Assembly (NCBI GenBank): GCA_964564325.1
Contig: CAZMBD010000001.1
Location: 1 to 64,000, forward strand
Source: JAAZMA01 sp964564325
GTDB lineage: Bacteria > Bacillota > Clostridia > Tissierellales > Tepidimicrobiaceae
Length of the DNA stretch: 64,000 nt
Reading direction: 5' to 3'
This document shows positions 60,853 through 64,000 of this stretch, in pieces. Each line of letters begins with the position of its first letter. The stretch's first letter is position 1. The position numbers were made by a program, and so were the translations under genes. Under the pieces are notes generated by a model. It was not told where the DNA came from. It did not search any database and worked only from the letters and a program-made list of their open reading frames with translations.

Positions 60853-62175
60853 TTATATTCTATTGTAAATACTCTCCATAATAGAAATAGTCTTTTCGAA
60901 TTCATAACTTTCTAAAACCTCTTGAGTTAGCATTTCATCTATATCTTCTTTTAATTCTATAGCTTTATCAATCTTCTTATTAGATCCCATTTTATAAGCA
61001 CCAATATTAATCAAATCTTCAGATTCTTCATAAACTGCCATTATATCTTTTATTTTATTAGCCATAATAAGATGTTCTCTTTCCACTATATTTGGCATTA
61101 CTCTACTTACTGAAGATAAAACATCAATTGCAGGATAATGGTTTTGATTAGCTAATTTCCTAGACAAAATAATATGCCCATCTATAATACCTCTTACAGT
61201 ATCTGTAACAGGTTCGTTTAAATCATCTCCATCTACGAGAACTGTATATAATCCAGTAATAGTTCCCTTAGAAGAAGTACCTGCTCTTTCTAATAGTTTT
61301 GGCATTACCGCAAATACTGAAGGTGTAAATCCCCTGGTTACAGGAGGTTCTCCAATAGCTAGTCCAATTTCCCTTTGAGCCATTGCAAATCTAGTCAAAG
61401 AATCCATAAGTAACATTACATCTTTATTGCTATCTCTAAAATATTCAGCAATAGCAGTTGCTACTAATGCTCCTTTTACCCTTATTAGTGCTGGCTGATC
61501 AGATGTGGCTACTACTACTACAGATTTTTTAAGCCCTTCTTCCTTTAAATCATTCTCTAAAAATTCTCTGACTTCTCTACCTCTCTCTCCAATTAAGCCT
61601 ATTACATTTACATCGGCAGAACTATTCCTAGAAACCATACCCATTAATGTACTCTTACCTACACCACTACCTGAAAATATTCCCACTCTCTGACCTTTTC
61701 CACAAGTAAGTAATCCATCTATAGCTTTGATACCAAATGTTAAGGGGTCGGAAATTACCACTCTTTCCAATGGATTTGGTGGAACATTTGAGACTCTGTA
61801 TTTTTTTTGAGTCTTTATAGGGCCTTTACCATCAATGGGATTTCCTAATCCATCTATTACCCTTCCTATAAGCTCTTCCCCAACATTTACCATTAGAGTT
61901 TTGCCACTAGCAACTACTAAAGAACCTGATGCAATTCCCTCCATATCCCCTAAAGGCATTAGTAAAATTTTATCATCCTTAAAACCTACTACTTCTGCCA
62001 TTATAGGTTCAGGTTTCCGATATGGATATATATAGCACAATTCTCCTATAGTAGCAATAGGACCATCAGATTCAATAGTTAAACCTGTGACTTTTGTAAT
62101 CTTTCCAGTATATTTAACAAATCTTTTTTCTTCTACTGCATTTATATATTTTTTAATATTCAATTTTTCTTCCAT
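60853..62175 (-). CDS. fliI: FliI, flagellum-specific export ATPase
   Basis: FliI hydrolyses ATP at the flagellar export gate and is a relative of the F1 beta subunit. The Walker A loop reads FSGSGVGKSTLMG; the Walker B strand is DVMLLMDSLTRFAMAQRE. The segment GEPPVTRGFTPSVFAVMPKL is typical of this ATPase group. The ATG at 62175 is preferred over an upstream GTG three codons earlier, because it fits the family N-terminus; the ribosome site is weak and lies in the fliH stop. Length is normal (440 residues). Confidence 0.97.
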   Translation of the reverse strand: MEEKLNIKKYINAVEEKRFVKYTGKITKVTGLTIESDGPIATIGELCYIYPYRKPEPIMAEVVGFKDDKILLMPLGDMEGIASGSLVVASGKTLMVNVGEELIGRVIDGLGNPIDGKGPIKTQKKYRVSNVPPNPLERVVISDPLTFGIKAIDGLLTCGKGQRVGIFSGSGVGKSTLMGMVSRNSSADVNVIGLIGERGREVREFLENDLKEEGLKKSVVVVATSDQPALIRVKGALVATAIAEYFRDSNKDVMLLMDSLTRFAMAQREIGLAIGEPPVTRGFTPSVFAVMPKLLERAGTSSKGTITGLYTVLVDGDDLNEPVTDTVRGIIDGHIILSRKLANQNHYPAIDVLSSVSRVMPNIVEREHLIMANKIKDIMAVYEESEDLINIGAYKMGSNKKIDKAIELKEDIDEMLTQEVLESYEFEKTISIMESIYNRI

Positions 62176-62180
62176 TTCTA

Positions 62181-62960
62181 TCACTCATTATTTAAAATAT
62201 TATTCAATAAATCTTTAACCTCATCTAATTGATTATTAATACCTACATCTACACTTCCCATAGAGGTTTCTATCATACAATCTCCCTTTCTCATATCAGA
62301 ATTGACTCTTATATCTAATTCATCAATTAAGCTTGCCTTAGCCAATATTAAATTCTTAGAATTTTCAACTATTTCATAATCATCTTGAGAAACTATTATT
62401 GTTAATTTCTCCGAAATTTCTAAATTGTCTATTCCATTTAAGACCAATGAAATAATTAACTTTTCATCTTCATCTACTTTTTGATAAAGCACCTTTTCAT
62501 ATATAGCTATTACTAATTTTATTATTTCCTCTTCTGTTTCTCTTAATAATTGACTTTTTAATTGAATATAATTTTCTTTAATTTCTAAAGCCTCTTTTAT
62601 TAATTTTTCAGAAGCCTCTTTTCCTTCTTGATAAGCTATTTTATAGCCTTGTTCATACCCTTCTTTATTTCCATCTTCATAACCTTCATTATATCCCTCA
62701 TGTTTTGAATTAATGAATATTTCTTTTGATTTTTCATAGGCATTATTTAATTTTTCTTCTGCTTCATTATAAGCATTTTCTATTATTTTTTCTGCTTCTT
62801 CACTTGCATTTGAAATGATTTTTATATACTTTTCTTTTGCTTCAGATAAAATTATTTCTTCAATATCTGAATCCAGTTTAATACTTTCTTTTTCATACAA
62901 ATCTTCTTTTGAAATTTCTTTTTCTTCTATCACTCTAGAAGATTTTATAATATTAGACAA
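62181..62960 (-). CDS. fliH: FliH, flagellar export ATPase regulator
   Basis: FliH is the peripheral stalk of the type III export apparatus; it binds FliI and tethers it to the C-ring. The 259-residue protein has a long charged helical first half with glycine-spaced repeats near residues 95-115 (GYNEGYEDGNKEGYEQGY), the GxxxG-like signature of FliH. A C-terminal domain related to the ATP synthase delta subunit follows. The start is TTG within the fliG stop region, preceded by GGAGGAGATGAGG. Its place between fliG and fliI confirms the call. Confidence 0.93.
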   Translation of the reverse strand: MSNIIKSSRVIEEKEISKEDLYEKESIKLDSDIEEIILSEAKEKYIKIISNASEEAEKIIENAYNEAEEKLNNAYEKSKEIFINSKHEGYNEGYEDGNKEGYEQGYKIAYQEGKEASEKLIKEALEIKENYIQLKSQLLRETEEEIIKLVIAIYEKVLYQKVDEDEKLIISLVLNGIDNLEISEKLTIIVSQDDYEIVENSKNLILAKASLIDELDIRVNSDMRKGDCMIETSMGSVDVGINNQLDEVKDLLNNILNNE

Positions 62961-63957
62961 TTACCTCATCTCCTCCTCTTGGAGTGATAATTTCCCCTTC
63001 TTCCTCTAATTTTCTAATTACATTTACTATGTTTTGTTGAGCTTCTTCTATATCTCTTATACGAACTGGGCCCATAAATTCTATATCTTCTTTTATCATT
63101 TCTACAAGTCTCTTACTCATATTAGAGAATATAGTCTCTTTAACTTCTTCACTTGCACTTTTAAGTGCCACAGCCCATTGAGAATTATCAATTTCTCTAA
63201 TAATTCTTTGAACACTTCTATTATCTAAAGATACAATATCTTCAAACACAAACATTCTTCTTCTAATTTCTTCACTTAATTCTGCATCTCTAATATCCAA
63301 TTCTTCCATAATAAACTTCTCTGTCCCTCTATCTACTGAATTTAGAATATCCACTACACTTTCTACGCCACCAGTAGTAGTGAAATCTTGAGATAGCATA
63401 GAAGAAAACTTAGACTCTAGTACTTTTTCGATTTCTTTAACTACTTCTGGAGAAGTTCTATCCATTATAGCAATTCGCCTAGTTACCTCCCCTTGCTTTT
63501 CAGGTGGTAAGCTAGCTAAAATTTGTGCTGCCTGACTAGGATTGAGATAAGATAAAATTAATGCTATTGTCTGTGGATGTTCATTTTGTATATAATTTAA
63601 TAATTGATTTGGATCTGCTTTTCGAATAAATTCAAATGGTCTAACATGTAATGAAGAAGTCAATCTACTTATTATATCTACTGCCTTATCTGGACCTAAG
63701 GCCCTTTCTAATACATCTTTAGCATAATTAATACCTCCCTCAGAAATATATTCCTGTGCTAAAGCAAGTTGATAGAAATCTTCAATTACTTGATTTTTTT
63801 CCTCTGAAGACACCATTCTCATATTAGCTATTTGTAGTGTTAATTCTTCTATTTCTTCTTCATTTAAATGTCTAAAAATTTCCGCCGAATTTTCTGGTCC
63901 TAAGCTAATTAGGAGTATTGCAGCCTTTTCTTTACCACTAAACTCTTTACTAGCCAT
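62953..63957 (-). CDS. fliG: FliG, flagellar motor switch protein
   Basis: FliG forms the upper C-ring layer on the MS ring and transmits torque from the MotAB stator. The 334-residue length is normal. The N-terminal part begins with FSGKEKAAILLISLGPE, typical of the FliF-binding domain. The middle domain has the EHPQTIALILSYLNPSQAA motif that contacts FliM. The C-terminal torque helix region (MFVFEDIVSLDNRSVQRIIR) contains the charged residues that meet MotA. An AGGAGTTGATTTT ribosome site precedes the ATG. The gene overlaps fliH by 8 bases. Confidence 0.97.
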   Translation of the reverse strand: MASKEFSGKEKAAILLISLGPENSAEIFRHLNEEEIEELTLQIANMRMVSSEEKNQVIEDFYQLALAQEYISEGGINYAKDVLERALGPDKAVDIISRLTSSLHVRPFEFIRKADPNQLLNYIQNEHPQTIALILSYLNPSQAAQILASLPPEKQGEVTRRIAIMDRTSPEVVKEIEKVLESKFSSMLSQDFTTTGGVESVVDILNSVDRGTEKFIMEELDIRDAELSEEIRRRMFVFEDIVSLDNRSVQRIIREIDNSQWAVALKSASEEVKETIFSNMSKRLVEMIKEDIEFMGPVRIRDIEEAQQNIVNVIRKLEEEGEIITPRGGDEVIV

Positions 63958-63968
63958 AAAATCAACTC

Positions 63969-64000
63969 CTATTCATTTAACCAAGTTCTCAATAATTGAG
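63969..64000 (-). CDS. fliF: FliF, C-terminal end only (flagellar MS-ring protein)
   Basis: Only the last nine codons before a TAG stop lie inside the window; they read QLLRTWLNE. This matches the conserved C-terminal tail of FliF, the short segment that docks on FliG in the C-ring. The next gene is fliG, which starts about 11 bases downstream, as expected for fliF-fliG. The assignment rests on this tail and the gene order, because the rest of the gene is beyond the right edge. Confidence 0.7.
   Translation of the reverse strand, partial: QLLRTWLNE

Noticed and set aside
1..64000. tRNA, rRNA, CRISPR, insertion sequence or prophage
   Set aside because: No cloverleaf, direct-repeat array, transposase or phage structural gene was seen on either strand.

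Overview
The window is a strongly AT-rich, gene-dense stretch in which every supported gene lies on the minus strand, so transcription runs from the right edge to the left edge. Gene content and order (a fla/che operon running through sigD and swrB into rpsB-tsf-pyrH-frr-uppS-cdsA-rseP-ispG-polC, then rimP-nusA-ylxR-infB-rbfA-nrnA-truB-ribF, rpsO-pnp-ylxY, dut-ymxH-dapG-tepA, ftsK-rimO-pgsA-cinA-recA) match the conserved Bacillus/Clostridium backbone. PolC, YlxR, YmxH, YlxY, TepA and SwrB/SwrD homologues point to a Firmicute of the endospore-forming type. The very low GC and the short EF-Ts suggest a Clostridia or Tissierellia member, probably motile and anaerobic; that lineage call is inference. 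I see no tRNA, rRNA, CRISPR array, insertion sequence or prophage, and no gene-free stretch longer than about 160 bases.

Right to left: 64000-35383 is one near-continuous flagellar and chemotaxis operon: C-ring and export ATPase (fliF end, fliG, fliH, fliI, fliJ), a MotE/YlxF-like chaperone, hook genes (fliK, flgD, a TIGR02530-type gene, flgE), swrD with motA and motB inserted beside it, fliL, fliM, fliY, cheY, the export gate (fliO, fliP, fliQ, fliR, flhB, flhA), flhF and flhG, a PilZ gene, cheB, cheA, cheW, cheC, cheD, the flagellar sigma factor, and a FapA-like gene. Two small genes follow, the second SwrB-like (35371-34601).

The rpsB promoter (34584-34556) then starts a translation and envelope block to ispG and polC. 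The usual dxr gene is missing between cdsA and rseP. A clear promoter inside the polC stop region starts rimP-nusA-ylxR-infB and onward; it carries a short leader ORF overlapping a strong hairpin, and ylxQ is absent. rpsO-pnp, ylxY, dut-ymxH-dapG, tepA, uppP and ftsK-rimO-pgsA-cinA follow, partly separated by terminators.

The left end is the most unusual part. recA has a textbook promoter and a LexA (DinR) operator. Directly downstream come an SbcD-like phosphoesterase, a Rad50/SMC-like ATPase that contains only the N-terminal half and stops just after a CPLC zinc-hook motif, an 82-residue coiled-coil protein, and the start of another gene cut by the window edge. This looks like a split or half-size Rad50/Mre11-type module placed under SOS control. 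Other notable features are a FlgD whose C-terminal cap domain appears replaced by a FIVAR-like helical domain, an enlarged MotE-like protein with internal repeats, a hairpin that puts the ymxH Shine-Dalgarno site in its loop, and perfect hairpins without U-tracts at tsf/pyrH and flgE/swrD. Many genes, several of them essential, use TTG starts.
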